DNA from: JBBRSC01 sp038245795 | GTDB lineage: Bacteria; Actinomycetota; Acidimicrobiia; Acidimicrobiales; Microtrichaceae | Length of the DNA stretch: 6,689 nt | Assembly (NCBI GenBank): GCA_038245795.1 | Contig: JBBRSC010000190.1 | Coordinates: 1-6,689, forward strand | Direction of reading: 5' to 3' | Shown here: positions 6,606 through 6,689 of the stretch, in pieces | How positions within the stretch are numbered: position 1 is the stretch's first letter | How the letters are laid out: each line of letters opens with the position of its first letter | Program-made: the position numbers and the translations under genes | The notes under the pieces: generated by a model | Seen by the model: the letters and a program-made list of their open reading frames with translations, nothing else | What the model was told of the DNA's origin: nothing | Databases searched by the model: none

Positions 6606-6689
6606 ACCTGCCCATGGCAGCGAGGAACGAGCCCATGGCAGCAATGAACCTGCCCATGGCAGCGAGGAACGAGCCCATGGCAGCAATGA
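6566..6689. repeat. Tandem 21/42-bp repeat, continuing past the window edge
   Basis: Two 21-bp variants alternate without spacers: type A at 6566-6586, 6608-6628 and 6650-6670, and type B at 6587-6607, 6629-6649 and 6671-6689 (19 bases visible). Both share the core GCCCATGGCAGC and a GAAC end and differ at four positions. All A copies are identical and so are all B copies, so the real unit is 42 bp, present nearly three times with no mismatch. Each A copy holds a short hairpin, TGCC-CAT-GGCA. The array starts in the His52-Cys53 codons of the small gene at 6411 and includes its stop. In the ATG frame it would read as the heptapeptides MAARNEP and MAAMNLP, open to the edge, but there is no independent sign of translation. 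There are no spacers, so it is not a CRISPR array. The role is unknown; a minisatellite or a protein-binding array is possible. Confidence 0.95.

Noticed and set aside
6429..6686. Minus-strand open frame with LPWARSS/LPWAGSL repeats
   Set aside because: It is the reverse reading of the tandem repeat and the small DUF5522-type gene. The repeat has no stop in this frame, which explains its length.
6566..6689. CRISPR array
   Set aside because: Units are contiguous with no unique spacers, and there are no cas genes in the window.

Overview
The window looks like chromosomal DNA from a high-GC Gram-positive bacterium. Codons mostly end in G or C. The gene types (a class I P450 with a one-cluster ferredoxin, a mycobacterial-type acyl-CoA dehydrogenase, TetR control, a long two-domain FtsX permease) fit the Actinomycetota, and the overall style fits the Acidimicrobiia. 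The class assignment is inference from gene style; no taxonomic marker is present.

Layout. Positions 69-2792 (+) hold one large FtsX/MacB-type ABC transporter permease whose ATPase partner is not in the window. It converges, with only 19 bases between stop codons, on a four-gene operon read on the minus strand from about 6312 down to 2812. In transcription order this operon is a 3Fe-4S-type ferredoxin (6292-6062), a cytochrome P450 (6065-4857), a TetR-family repressor (4853-4158) and an acyl-CoA dehydrogenase (4161-2812). The junctions are ATGA, TGA-CGG-ATG and ATGA, so the four proteins are almost certainly made from one mRNA with translational coupling. Divergent from it at 6411-6605 (+) is a small four-cysteine protein of the DUF5522 type. 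Its last codons run into a perfect tandem repeat (6566 to the window edge).

How the parts fit. The ferredoxin is positioned to pass electrons to the P450, which would hydroxylate a hydrophobic substrate. The acyl-CoA dehydrogenase would act later, introducing an alpha,beta double bond into a CoA thioester derived from that or a related compound. The TetR protein, encoded inside the operon, probably represses it by binding an inverted repeat (AACGA-N4-TCGTT, 6324-6337) that abuts a TATATT -10 element. The inducing ligand is likely the P450 substrate or a CoA ester made from it. No ferredoxin reductase, acyl-CoA ligase or hydratase is present, so the pathway is incomplete here and the substrate cannot be named.

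The least ordinary feature is the 3' edge: a 42-bp higher-order repeat made of two 21-bp variants, without mismatches over what is visible. It begins inside the conserved CRHCPW codons of the small DUF5522-type gene and supplies its C-terminus and stop codon. I found no CRISPR array, insertion sequence, tRNA or rRNA. I do not see a convincing wholly new system; the repeat and the self-contained P450 operon are the items worth following up.
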